Source: an uncultured Acetobacter sp.
GTDB lineage: Bacteria; Pseudomonadota; Alphaproteobacteria; Acetobacterales; Acetobacteraceae
Direction of reading: 5' to 3'
Length of the DNA stretch: 31,061 nucleotides
NCBI RefSeq assembly: GCF_937875265.1
Contig: NZ_CALLXM010000080.1
Span: 1 to 31,061, forward strand
This document shows, in pieces, positions 24,173 through 31,061 of this stretch. How positions within the stretch are numbered: the stretch's first letter is position 1; each line of letters opens with the position of its first letter. A program made the position numbers and the translations under genes. The notes beneath the pieces are model-generated. The model was given only the letters and a program-made list of their open reading frames with translations. It searched no databases and had not been told where the DNA came from.

Positions 24173-25347
24173 CAGGCCAGCCCCGCATGGTCTGCCACAC
24201 CGCACAGGAAGCCCCGCACGGTCCTGTCAAAATCCGGTTCATCCAGCAGAAAGGAATCATGCCCCTTGTCCGTTTCAATCTCCACAAAAGAGACATTGGC
24301 TGCGGCCTGATTCAACGCGCGCACCAGGTAACGGGCGCTGGAGGTCGGGAACAGCCAGTCGGACGAGAAGGACACCACACAAAACCGCACCGGCGTGCCT
24401 GCAAAGGCGGCAGGGAGTTCCCCATCATGCTCGGCGGCCAGGTCAAACCAGTCCATAGCGCGGGTGATGGTCAGGTAGGAATTGGCATCAAACCGCTGCA
24501 CGAATGCAGACCCCTGATAGCGCAGATAGGATTCCACCTCGAACACATCGCCAAACATTGCCAGAGAGGCTTCAGGGGCCTGCGCATCTTTCGGGTCACG
24601 CCGCACACGGCGACCAAATTTGCGAGTCAGGGCCTCTTCGGAAAGATAGGTGATGTGCGCCATCATGCGCGCCACAGCCAGCCCACGGGCCGGAACCACG
24701 TTGTGCTCCCAGTAGCGGCCGCCATACCAGTCAGGGTCTGCAAAAATAGCCTGACGCCCGACCTCGTTGAACGCAATATTCTGGGCGGAATGGTATGGGG
24801 ATGTGGCAATAGGCATGGCCGCCAGCATCATGTGCGGGTACGTCACCGCCCATTCCAGCACCTGCATGCCGCCCATGGAGCCACCGACCACGGCAAATAG
24901 CCGCTCGATCCCCAGAGACCGCACCATTTTATACTGCGCGCGCACCATGTCCCGGATGGTAATGGGTGGAAAATCCGTGCCCCAGCGCTCGACCTTGCCC
25001 TCGGCACAGGCCGGTTTGAGGGAGCGCGGGCCGGTGCTACCCATGCAGCCGCCCAGCACGTTCATGCAGATAACAAAAAAGCGGTTGGTATCAATGGGCC
25101 GCCCCGGCCCCACCATACGCACCCACCAGCCGGGTTTGCCGGTTTGCGGGTGAGCATCCGCCACGTACTGGTCCCCCGTAAAGGCGTGACAGATGACAAT
25201 GGCGTTGTCCCGCCGGGTGGAAAGCTGGCCATAGGTGCGATAGGCCACGTCGAGCGGAGCCAGATGCACACCGCATTCCAGATCCAGCCCGTCAGGGAAC
25301 GAGGCATGCTGATGCTCACCGACATCAAGAGGCGCTGTGCTGTTCAT
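24172..25347 (-). CDS. metX: MetX, homoserine O-acyltransferase
   Basis: Acylates homoserine to start methionine synthesis. The 391-residue alpha/beta-hydrolase has the nucleophile elbow VVGGSMGGMQVLEWA (Ser157), the oxyanion region ICHAFTGDQY, and NVLGGCMGSTGPRS. The catalytic Asp is in FSSDWLFP and His in KGHDSFLL. The acyl donor (acetyl- or succinyl-CoA) cannot be fixed from motifs alone; MetX enzymes paired with MetW have been found with either activity. ATG at 25347 lacks a close strong ribosome site; GGAG is 14 nt away. The 100-nt gap from lepA holds a hairpin (25400-25416). Confidence 0.96.
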   Translation of the reverse strand: MNSTAPLDVGEHQHASFPDGLDLECGVHLAPLDVAYRTYGQLSTRRDNAIVICHAFTGDQYVADAHPQTGKPGWWVRMVGPGRPIDTNRFFVICMNVLGGCMGSTGPRSLKPACAEGKVERWGTDFPPITIRDMVRAQYKMVRSLGIERLFAVVGGSMGGMQVLEWAVTYPHMMLAAMPIATSPYHSAQNIAFNEVGRQAIFADPDWYGGRYWEHNVVPARGLAVARMMAHITYLSEEALTRKFGRRVRRDPKDAQAPEASLAMFGDVFEVESYLRYQGSAFVQRFDANSYLTITRAMDWFDLAAEHDGELPAAFAGTPVRFCVVSFSSDWLFPTSSARYLVRALNQAAANVSFVEIETDKGHDSFLLDEPDFDRTVRGFLCGVADHAGLA

Positions 25348-25391
25348 AGAGGTGGTACCAACTCCGGCTGGAAGACCTCCGACATAAGAGC

Positions 25392-25416
25392 GAAAACAGG
25401 ACGGATCAAGTCCGTC
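25392..25416 (-). terminator. Candidate weak terminator after lepA, upstream of metX
   Basis: On the minus strand GACGGA pairs with TCCGTC around a CTTGA loop (25416-25400), followed by CTGTTTTC. The 6-bp stem and broken T-run make it weak. It could end lepA or belong to the metX leader. The conserved SAM-II riboswitch core was not seen. Confidence 0.4.
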
Positions 25417-25447
25417 TTAATTTCTACGCAGGCCTGTCATGCCGGTA

Positions 25448-27253
25448 TCAGTTGTCCATTTTCAGAGCGGCGAGGAAGGCGCTCTGAGGAATTTCCACCT
25501 TCCCAAACTGCCGCATGCGCTTTTTACCCTCTTTCTGCTTTTCAAGCAGTTTGCGCTTACGGGAGATATCACCGCCATAACATTTGGCCGTCACATCCTT
25601 GGAAAGTGCCCCGATGGTTTCACGCGCAATCACCTTACTGCCAATAGCGGCCTGAACAGCAATCTTGAACAGCTGGCGAGGGATAAGATCTTTCAGGCGC
25701 GCGCAAATTGAACGGCCACGGGTTTCCGCAGCAGACCGATGCGCAATGAAAGACAGTGCATCCACCGGCTCCTGATTAACCAGAATGGAAATACGCACGA
25801 GGTCACTCTCCTCATACCCATCCATCTGATAGTCAAAGCTGGCGTAACCGCGCGTGAGGGACTTCAGGCGGTCATAGAAGTCAAACACCACCTCGTTCAG
25901 CGGTAGGCGATAGACGGCCATCGCGCGGTTGCCCACGTAGGTCAGATCCACCTGCACGCCACGGCGATCCGTGCACAGGGTCAGCACGGCCCCCAGATAT
26001 TCATCCGGCACCATGATGGTGGCCTTGATCCACGGCTCATTGATCGTCGCGATCTGAGACAGATCAGGCATATCAGCCGGGTTGTGCAGTTCTTCTTTCT
26101 GCCCGTTGGTCAGGGTGATGTGGTACACCACGGACGGCGCGGTCGCGATCAGATCCAGATCGAACTCACGGGACAGACGTTCCTGAATAATTTCCAGATG
26201 CAGCAGGCCAAGGAACCCACAGCGGAAGCCAAAGCCCAGCGCTGCTGACGTCTCGGCCTCATAATGGAAGGAGGCATCGTTCAGGCGCAGCTTGGAAAGG
26301 CTGTCCCGCAGCTTTTCAAAGTCATCTGCCACAATGGGGAACAGGCCACACCACACCACGGGAATGGAGGGTTTGAAGCCAGCCAGTGCCTTTTCTGCCG
26401 GGCGACGCTCATCTGTAATGGTGTCACCCACGTTACAGTCAGCCACGGTTTTGATGGCCGCGTTGATGTAGCCCATCTCACCCGGACCGAGGCTTTCAAC
26501 CGTGGTCATACGCGGGGCAAACACACCTACCTGATCAACCTGATGCACGGCCCCGGAGGACATCATGCGCACTTTCATGCCGCGCTTGAGCCGCCCTTCC
26601 TTGATGCGCACCAGAACGATCACGCCCAGATACGGGTCATACCAGCTATCCACCAGCATGGCCTGAAGCGGCTTTTCCGCATCCCCCTTGGGGGCAGGCA
26701 GACGGGTGACAACTGCTTCCAGAACACCTTCAATGTTCAGGCCGGTCTTGGCAGAAATTTCCACGGCATCATCCGCGGGGATGCCAATCACTTCTTCAAT
26801 CTGTTCCTTGACGCGCTCAACATCAGCGGCAGGCAGATCGACCTTGTTCAGCACCGGCACAATTTCGTGGTTGGCATCAATAGCCTGATACACGTTGGCC
26901 AGCGTCTGCGCTTCAACCCCCTGAGAGGCATCCACCACCAGCAGCGAGCCTTCACACGCGGCCAGAGAGCGGCTGACTTCATAAGCGAAATCAACGTGTC
27001 CGGGGGTGTCCATCAGGTTCAGGATGTAGGTCTTGCCATCCTTTGCCGGGTAGGTCAGCCGGACGGTCTGGGCCTTGATGGTGATACCTCGCTCACGCTC
27101 AAGATCCATATTATCGAGCACCTGATTGGTCATCTCGCGGGCAGTCAGTGCTCCGCAAGCCTGAATCATGCGATCGGCCAGTGTCGATTTCCCATGATCA
27201 ATATGGGCAATAATCGAGAAATTACGGATGAGCGAAAGGGGTGTGTCGGTCAT
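25448..27253 (-). CDS. lepA: LepA (EF4), ribosome-associated translational GTPase
   Basis: Ribosome-binding GTPase that affects translation initiation or 30S biogenesis and elongation under stress. The 601-residue form starts at ATG 27253 with GGGAG 5 nt upstream (MTDTPLSLIRNFSIIAHIDH). G1 AHIDHGKS, the switch region ERERGITIKAQ, G3 DTPGHVDF, G4 NKVDLP and SAKTG are intact. EF-G-like domains II, III and V follow, and the LepA-specific C-terminal domain ends VTAKCYGGDISRKRKLLEKQ, KEGKKRMRQFG. Length equals E. coli LepA (599). It is alone here: a separate lepB lies 11 kb away. Confidence 0.98.
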   Translation of the reverse strand: MTDTPLSLIRNFSIIAHIDHGKSTLADRMIQACGALTAREMTNQVLDNMDLERERGITIKAQTVRLTYPAKDGKTYILNLMDTPGHVDFAYEVSRSLAACEGSLLVVDASQGVEAQTLANVYQAIDANHEIVPVLNKVDLPAADVERVKEQIEEVIGIPADDAVEISAKTGLNIEGVLEAVVTRLPAPKGDAEKPLQAMLVDSWYDPYLGVIVLVRIKEGRLKRGMKVRMMSSGAVHQVDQVGVFAPRMTTVESLGPGEMGYINAAIKTVADCNVGDTITDERRPAEKALAGFKPSIPVVWCGLFPIVADDFEKLRDSLSKLRLNDASFHYEAETSAALGFGFRCGFLGLLHLEIIQERLSREFDLDLIATAPSVVYHITLTNGQKEELHNPADMPDLSQIATINEPWIKATIMVPDEYLGAVLTLCTDRRGVQVDLTYVGNRAMAVYRLPLNEVVFDFYDRLKSLTRGYASFDYQMDGYEESDLVRISILVNQEPVDALSFIAHRSAAETRGRSICARLKDLIPRQLFKIAVQAAIGSKVIARETIGALSKDVTAKCYGGDISRKRKLLEKQKEGKKRMRQFGKVEIPQSAFLAALKMDN

Positions 27254-27411
27254 GCTGCTCCCTTTAAGCGATACGGAGAGACTTGTCAGCCAGTTCCGCA
27301 CGACCGCAGCGTGTTTCCCTGTAAATTTTTACCGATTGCCCGTCCTGGGCCGCTTTTTCAGCTCGAATCGTCAGGGGCCTGTGGCAGCACAGGCCCCGTT
27401 CTTATGTCTGA
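27254..27411 (-). other. Gap between TonB-receptor gene and lepA
   Basis: This 158-nt gap must hold the end of the receptor transcript and the start of lepA. A 10-bp perfect hairpin at 27374-27397 takes the upstream part. I could not pick a convincing lepA promoter; CTGACA about 50 nt upstream of the ATG is a possible -35 but lacks a good -10. Confidence 0.4.
27374..27397 (-). terminator. Terminator-like hairpin after TonB receptor
   Basis: GGGGCCTGTG and CACAGGCCCC form a perfect 10-bp GC-rich stem with a 4-nt loop (CTGC on the minus strand), 14 nt after the receptor stop codon. The sequence after it on the minus strand (TGACGATTCG) is not a T-run, so it may work poorly as an intrinsic terminator or serve as a 3' stabiliser. 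Confidence 0.5.
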
Positions 27412-29877
27412 TCAGAACTCAGCAGCGATTGTGCCAAAATATTCGCGCGGGGCTGCCTGATAGAGAATGGCGTTATTATCGCCAGACATGGCCGCCGTGC
27501 CGTAAAGCCCGCCAAAATAATTCTGGTTGAACAGATTGTTGACGGAGAAGCTCGCCTTCAGGTTTTGCAGAGAATGGCCAATTTTTCCAAAGTTGTAGGA
27601 TGCCATCAGAGAGGACGTCCAGTAGGACGGCACCTTCACGTCATTCGTATACGTCATTGCCATAGCGCTGCTATAGGTCGTGTTGAAGTTAAAAGACGCC
27701 TGACGGTAGGTATAGTTGACATTCGCCTTATACATAAACTTCGGATAGAAAACCTGATGCTTGCCTTTGAGGCTGACAGTGCCGCCATTGTACGGAATGG
27801 AGGTTGATTTGTACTCAGCATCATTCCAGCTGAAGCTGTTGGTGATTTCAAGACCGTGGAACGGGCGGATTGTTCCCAGCACGTCAGCGCCGTTCATGGT
27901 TTCACGCCCCACGTTCAGATACGCGCTATAGGTATTGTTGACCGGGCCTGAGGTGATCCCTGCCAGCCGGTTGTAATAGTCGGTGTGATAAAAATCGACC
28001 GTGCCGGAGAACAGGGCTGAATTGTAGCGATAGCCCACAACGTAGTTCCAGGTTCTTTCAGGCTTCAGCTTGCTTTTGTTTTCATTGAAAACCTGCTGGG
28101 CCGGGTTGCTTGCGTTTCCAAGGCCGCCCCAGGGGGTGCCACCGTTTGTCTGGGTTGCGTAGTCATAGGTCCGCATGTTTTCCGCAATATCCCAGTAGAA
28201 TTCATGCTTATCGAGAAAATGATAATCAAAGGCAAAGTGCGGCAAGAAAGCATTGGAGGCCGTCATGCTGCCAGAAGCAGGATGCGCGTAATACGTGCCC
28301 CATGTGGAAGCCAGCGCCGCTGTATTATCCGAGCTGGTGCCGCCATGCGTTGTTTGCGTCAGGGACCGGAAGCCACCTTCAAGCGTCATGCCCGGAATAA
28401 TATGCCACACGTCTTTCAGGTAAAACTGGAAGGTATTGGTGCTGAAGGAGTCCGCCCACCAAGTGGCACCAGTTCCGTTTTTAAAGCCACTCAGGGTTGA
28501 GTGTGCGCTATTCACACCATCTTCATACAAGCGCGTGGGGTAGTTGAAGCTATTGTTCTGATACCACACACCGCTCTGAATATCGTTATTATGCAGCTTC
28601 AATGTGAAGTTTTGCGTAAACCCGATACGCCGGACATCCGGGTGGCCCATCTGCTGCACCATAGGCACGCCAGAGGTTGGAGACGTCAGGAAGTTGTTCG
28701 TCCCGCCGTAATCCCCGTTTGAAACATGCCCGTACAGAACCGTATTGGATTTAAGGTTGCTCAGAATATCGTATTCATTGACGATAGCGCTTAGATAATT
28801 CCTCTGCACCTGTGAGCCATCCCAGAAGATATTGGAGGCCTCATCCGCAGAAAGCTTCCCCTGCACTTCTGCTGGCACAGTGCCTGCCTGCGCATCAGCT
28901 GCCCAGCGCACGGCTTTTGCATAATCAGGTTTGAGCATGGCGACCTGACCGTAGTTCTGCCACATGTTTTTGGTCATAGTCAGGAAGTTATATTGTGTAA
29001 AGCCAGAGTAATCGAAAATAGCCGTCAGCTTTCCACGCCCATGCATATAGGGCTGCACAAGTTTGACATTGGCCTGATTTTCTCTCTGGTCCCCATACCC
29101 TTTCCAGAGATTCTGCGATGTTCTGGCAAAGGATGCGTAAAATTTTGTACCGCTTGAGTTCAGAATACCGCTGTCTACACGAGCAAAAGTACGAAACCCG
29201 TTATAGCTGCCAAAACTCTGGCTCACCTTGCCACCGGCTTTGTCTTTCGGGTCAGACGACTGGAATGTAAGCGCCCCGCCCAGTGTCTGGCCGGATGGCA
29301 TCTCTACCGCGCCAGCCCCCTGAGAAACAGACATGGACTGAATGTTGTCCTGAATTTCAATCTGATCAATATTCAGTCCATACCAGTTATGAAACCCAAA
29401 TCCCCCCATTGGAATGCCGTCAATCGTGCCACCAAGCTGGGACTGATTGAATCCGCGTACATAAAAGGTACTGGCCGCTGTATCCATACCCAGTGCATCA
29501 GAAGACCCGAAGCTGACCCCCGGTGTCGTGGCTGCCAGAACCTGAAGTGGGCTGGACCCTGATGTGAAATGATCAATCATCGCACGGGACACCACAACAT
29601 TGGCCCCGGTTGAATGAGCATGATTAGAGGTAACCTGCACCTCCTCCCCCGCAGCAGACCGGACAGGACGCGAAGCAGATGCTGAACGGCGCTGTGCAGG
29701 CGCATTTTTTTTAGAAGCTGGCACCACACGATGATGCTGTTTTGCAGAAACCCGGCCCGGTGGGGAGGAAGACGCATCAGCCTGAGCCTGTTTTGCAAGA
29801 GCTGCAGAACAGAACACGAGGGCCGTGCAGGTTAGAAGATACGATCGCCCTCGCAAGCCGTGAAACAGTGTCATCAT
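27412..29877 (-). CDS. TonB-dependent outer-membrane receptor, ligand unknown
   Basis: The 821-residue protein has a signal peptide (SYLLTCTALVFCSAALAK), then about 45 residues rich in Ser, Arg, Ala and Lys. A TonB-box-like EEVQVTSN is near residue 79. The plug domain has MIDHFTSGSSPLQVLAATTP, STFYVRGFNQSQLGGTIDGI and an EMPSGQTLGGALTFQS end. The rest is a 22-strand barrel, including SVNNLFNQNYFGGLYG and a terminal Phe in YFGTIAAEF. No secretin/STN signalling domain, so it should not pair with a FecR-type regulator. Two consecutive ATGs (29877, 29874) could start it. No siderophore, TonB or ABC transporter gene is next to it, so the ligand cannot be guessed. Confidence 0.93.
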   Translation of the reverse strand: MMTLFHGLRGRSYLLTCTALVFCSAALAKQAQADASSSPPGRVSAKQHHRVVPASKKNAPAQRRSASASRPVRSAAGEEVQVTSNHAHSTGANVVVSRAMIDHFTSGSSPLQVLAATTPGVSFGSSDALGMDTAASTFYVRGFNQSQLGGTIDGIPMGGFGFHNWYGLNIDQIEIQDNIQSMSVSQGAGAVEMPSGQTLGGALTFQSSDPKDKAGGKVSQSFGSYNGFRTFARVDSGILNSSGTKFYASFARTSQNLWKGYGDQRENQANVKLVQPYMHGRGKLTAIFDYSGFTQYNFLTMTKNMWQNYGQVAMLKPDYAKAVRWAADAQAGTVPAEVQGKLSADEASNIFWDGSQVQRNYLSAIVNEYDILSNLKSNTVLYGHVSNGDYGGTNNFLTSPTSGVPMVQQMGHPDVRRIGFTQNFTLKLHNNDIQSGVWYQNNSFNYPTRLYEDGVNSAHSTLSGFKNGTGATWWADSFSTNTFQFYLKDVWHIIPGMTLEGGFRSLTQTTHGGTSSDNTAALASTWGTYYAHPASGSMTASNAFLPHFAFDYHFLDKHEFYWDIAENMRTYDYATQTNGGTPWGGLGNASNPAQQVFNENKSKLKPERTWNYVVGYRYNSALFSGTVDFYHTDYYNRLAGITSGPVNNTYSAYLNVGRETMNGADVLGTIRPFHGLEITNSFSWNDAEYKSTSIPYNGGTVSLKGKHQVFYPKFMYKANVNYTYRQASFNFNTTYSSAMAMTYTNDVKVPSYWTSSLMASYNFGKIGHSLQNLKASFSVNNLFNQNYFGGLYGTAAMSGDNNAILYQAAPREYFGTIAAEF

Positions 29878-30068
29878 TATATTTACCAGTTCCGCATATA
29901 TTATACGATCCTCACGGTATGAGATTCTGGTTCGTCCCCGAAACGTTATCTCTCCGATTTACCTTCACGTTTCTGTGATAAATCGTAACGACTCGGTATT
30001 TATAAATATATTTCGATAATATTTTTTTATTATTTCATATTTTTATAGAACAAAACCAGAATATATTT
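29878..30068 (-). promoter_or_regulatory. AT-rich promoter region of the TonB receptor
   Basis: This 191-nt stretch is far more AT-rich than its surroundings. On the minus strand a perfect -10 TATAAT (29905-29900) lies 23 nt before the receptor ATG. No -35-like hexamer is found at 16-18 nt, which suggests activator-dependent transcription. Further upstream is a perfect 12-bp palindrome TATTTATAAATA (29997-30008) among long A/T runs, possibly a UP-type or repressor-binding region. A Fur box was not recognised. The region also carries any terminator of the S24-like gene; none is clear. Confidence 0.55.
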
Positions 30069-30806
30069 TTAAAACGTCCCAATTACAATCCGATGCAGCC
30101 ATATACCGGACTTACCCTCCGGCACCGGCACTCCGTCCTGCTCCGGGTCGGCAGAGTCTTTGGCTGCCTCTGTATCTTCCAGCGCGTGTGTCATTCCATG
30201 TTCCGCAGCCAGCGCAGCAAAGGGTTGCACCACCCAGCAGGATGCCTGTGCAGTGTGCTCCGGTATTTTTTCCACAAGCGTGCCGAGGACAGGTTCCATA
30301 CCAGAGCGCCAAAGCAGCACGCGGTCAGAGCGCCGGGGCGGCATGTCTGGCATGATCACTAATGAACTGCCTTCACGCAGCAGCGGTTCCATTGTGTCCG
30401 TATCAATCCGGACGGCGTAAGCCTCTCCCGCACCGGCAACTGCACAGGGAAGCACCACTTCATCCCACACCACACCGGTCGGATGGCCTGCACTGTCAAA
30501 CAGGCCACTCCCCCGTAGGCGGGACAGAGGCAGCCCCCGGAGGCGTTGCACTAATGCACCCTCGTGCCCGCGCGCGCCGTCTTCCAGTCGCCTAACAAAA
30601 AGAGCGGGGGATATTTTCAGCACATCCAGTGCGCGTAACAGGCTGGGCAGCGCCATCCAGCGCAGAGTGCCATCTGCACTGCGGCGGCGGGAAGGATTGA
30701 AAGTAGTGGGGTCCAGTCCCGCTGCACGGGCAAGGCCAGAGGGCGTCAGCCCCTGTTCCAGAGCAAGCGCGTCCAGCGCGTCCCACAGCTCATCCGGACG
30801 GATCAT
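30069..30806 (-). CDS. LexA/S24-like HTH transcriptional regulator with degenerate protease site
   Basis: The 245-residue protein begins LWDALDALALEQGLTPSGLA, then RAAGLDPTTFNPSRR, the helix-turn-helix of a family of alphaproteobacterial S24-type regulators. The C-terminal half (about residues 115-190) is a LexA/S24-like beta domain with AVRIDTDTMEPLLREG. There the usual catalytic Ser of G-D-S-M-E-P is Thr138. The Lys expected about 35 residues later is absent (MEPVLGTLVEK). Autocleavage is therefore unlikely, and the protein may be a constitutive or ligand-responsive repressor. The Asp/Glu/Pro-rich segment near 210-230 is probably a linker before GIWLHRIVIGTF. ATG at 30806 overlaps the stop of the upstream small ORF (ATGA). 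Confidence 0.8.
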   Translation of the reverse strand: MIRPDELWDALDALALEQGLTPSGLARAAGLDPTTFNPSRRRSADGTLRWMALPSLLRALDVLKISPALFVRRLEDGARGHEGALVQRLRGLPLSRLRGSGLFDSAGHPTGVVWDEVVLPCAVAGAGEAYAVRIDTDTMEPLLREGSSLVIMPDMPPRRSDRVLLWRSGMEPVLGTLVEKIPEHTAQASCWVVQPFAALAAEHGMTHALEDTEAAKDSADPEQDGVPVPEGKSGIWLHRIVIGTF

Positions 30807-31057
30807 TCATGCGGGGCAGAAGTGGGGGCAGGTTTCAGCCCGTCTGCCACTTTCAACACTTCCCGCGCATGGCGGCCTTTGCCTTCATCGGTCACAAAAA
30901 ACCGGCCCTGCCCGTCATCACGCACAAAGCCCATGCCTTCCATCCGCAGCAGACACGGATCATCCCGCTGGCCAGCAGGTCTCCCCACGGCTCCCGCCAG
31001 ACACAAACGGTGCAAGGCAGAACGACAACAGGTTTCAAGATAAGGCTCATTCCACAT
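30803..31057 (-). CDS. Small hypothetical protein, possibly winged-helix, coupled to S24-like regulator
   Basis: An 84-residue frame from ATG 31057 that overlaps the regulator start by 4 nt, suggesting co-translation. I do not recognise a family. The middle (LLRMEGMGFVRDDGQGRFFV, then TDEGKGRH) resembles the recognition-helix end and wing of winged-helix proteins, with a Gly-Phe-x5-Gly-x-Phe pattern and a Thr-Asp-Glu-Gly turn. The Ala/Pro tail (GLKPAPTSAPHE) looks disordered. The window ends 4 nt upstream of the ATG, so the real start may lie further out and the ribosome site is not visible. Confidence 0.55.
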   Translation of the reverse strand: MWNEPYLETCCRSALHRLCLAGAVGRPAGQRDDPCLLRMEGMGFVRDDGQGRFFVTDEGKGRHAREVLKVADGLKPAPTSAPHE

Positions 31058-31061
31058 TCTG

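Noticed and set aside
25348..25447. SAM-II riboswitch upstream of metX
   Set aside because: The conserved core and pseudoknot sequence of SAM-II could not be recognised; only a simple hairpin and a possible Shine-Dalgarno pairing are visible.
1..31061. tRNA, rRNA, insertion sequence or phage genes
   Set aside because: No cloverleaf-like segments, transposase motifs, terminal inverted repeats or phage structural genes were seen by eye.

Overview
The window is chromosomal core DNA from an alphaproteobacterium, most likely an acetic acid bacterium (Acetobacteraceae, Acetobacter-like). The reasons are the GC-rich third positions, the alphaproteobacterial orders pyrH-frr-uppS-cdsA-dxr-rseP-bamA-skp-lpxD-fabZ-lpxA-lpxI and rpoZ-rsh-acpS-lepB-rnc-era, a single-PDZ RseP, a split metX-metW pair, and a Skp/OmpH with long Pro/Ala-rich ends. 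The genus is an inference from protein character, without a database search. Almost all genes are on the minus strand; only three (18073-20995) are on the plus strand.

Region 1 (1-11565, minus): an envelope superoperon. It starts with pyrH (UMP kinase) and frr (ribosome recycling). It continues through undecaprenyl-PP synthesis (uppS), CDP-diacylglycerol synthesis (cdsA), the MEP pathway (dxr), the site-2 protease rseP, outer-membrane assembly (bamA, skp) and lipid A synthesis (lpxD, fabZ, lpxA, and the first 45 codons of lpxI, cut by the window edge). Several junctions are stop/start overlaps; others are spacers of about 100-130 nt holding hairpins.

Region 2 (11591-17945, minus): a second operon, folK-rpoZ-rsh(relA/spoT)-acpS-lepB-rnc-era. 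Its members overlap by 4-8 nt at three junctions. A good intrinsic terminator at 11591-11623 ends it, only 26 nt before the pyrH start codon.

Region 3 (17946-21142, plus): a LabA/NYN-type nuclease-fold gene, a beta-carbonic anhydrase and an exported endonuclease/exonuclease/phosphatase-fold protein. Each is followed by an intrinsic terminator, so they look like separate units. The third has no visible ribosome binding site and begins 6 nt after the preceding terminator.

Region 4 (21143-25347, minus): a DEAD-box RNA helicase with an Arg/Gly-rich tail and a long leader, then a nitroreductase, metW and metX (homoserine acylation, methionine synthesis).

Region 5 (25448-31061, minus): lepA (EF4), an orphan TonB-dependent receptor with a perfect -10 box and an AT-rich upstream region, a LexA/S24-like repressor whose catalytic Ser and Lys appear to be lost, and a small coupled ORF at the window edge.

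I saw no tRNA, rRNA, CRISPR array, insertion sequence or phage gene. No undescribed multi-gene system stands out. The best leads are regulatory: the pyrH terminator/attenuator, the helicase leader, the leaderless-looking exported protein, and the degenerate S24 regulator with its partner.
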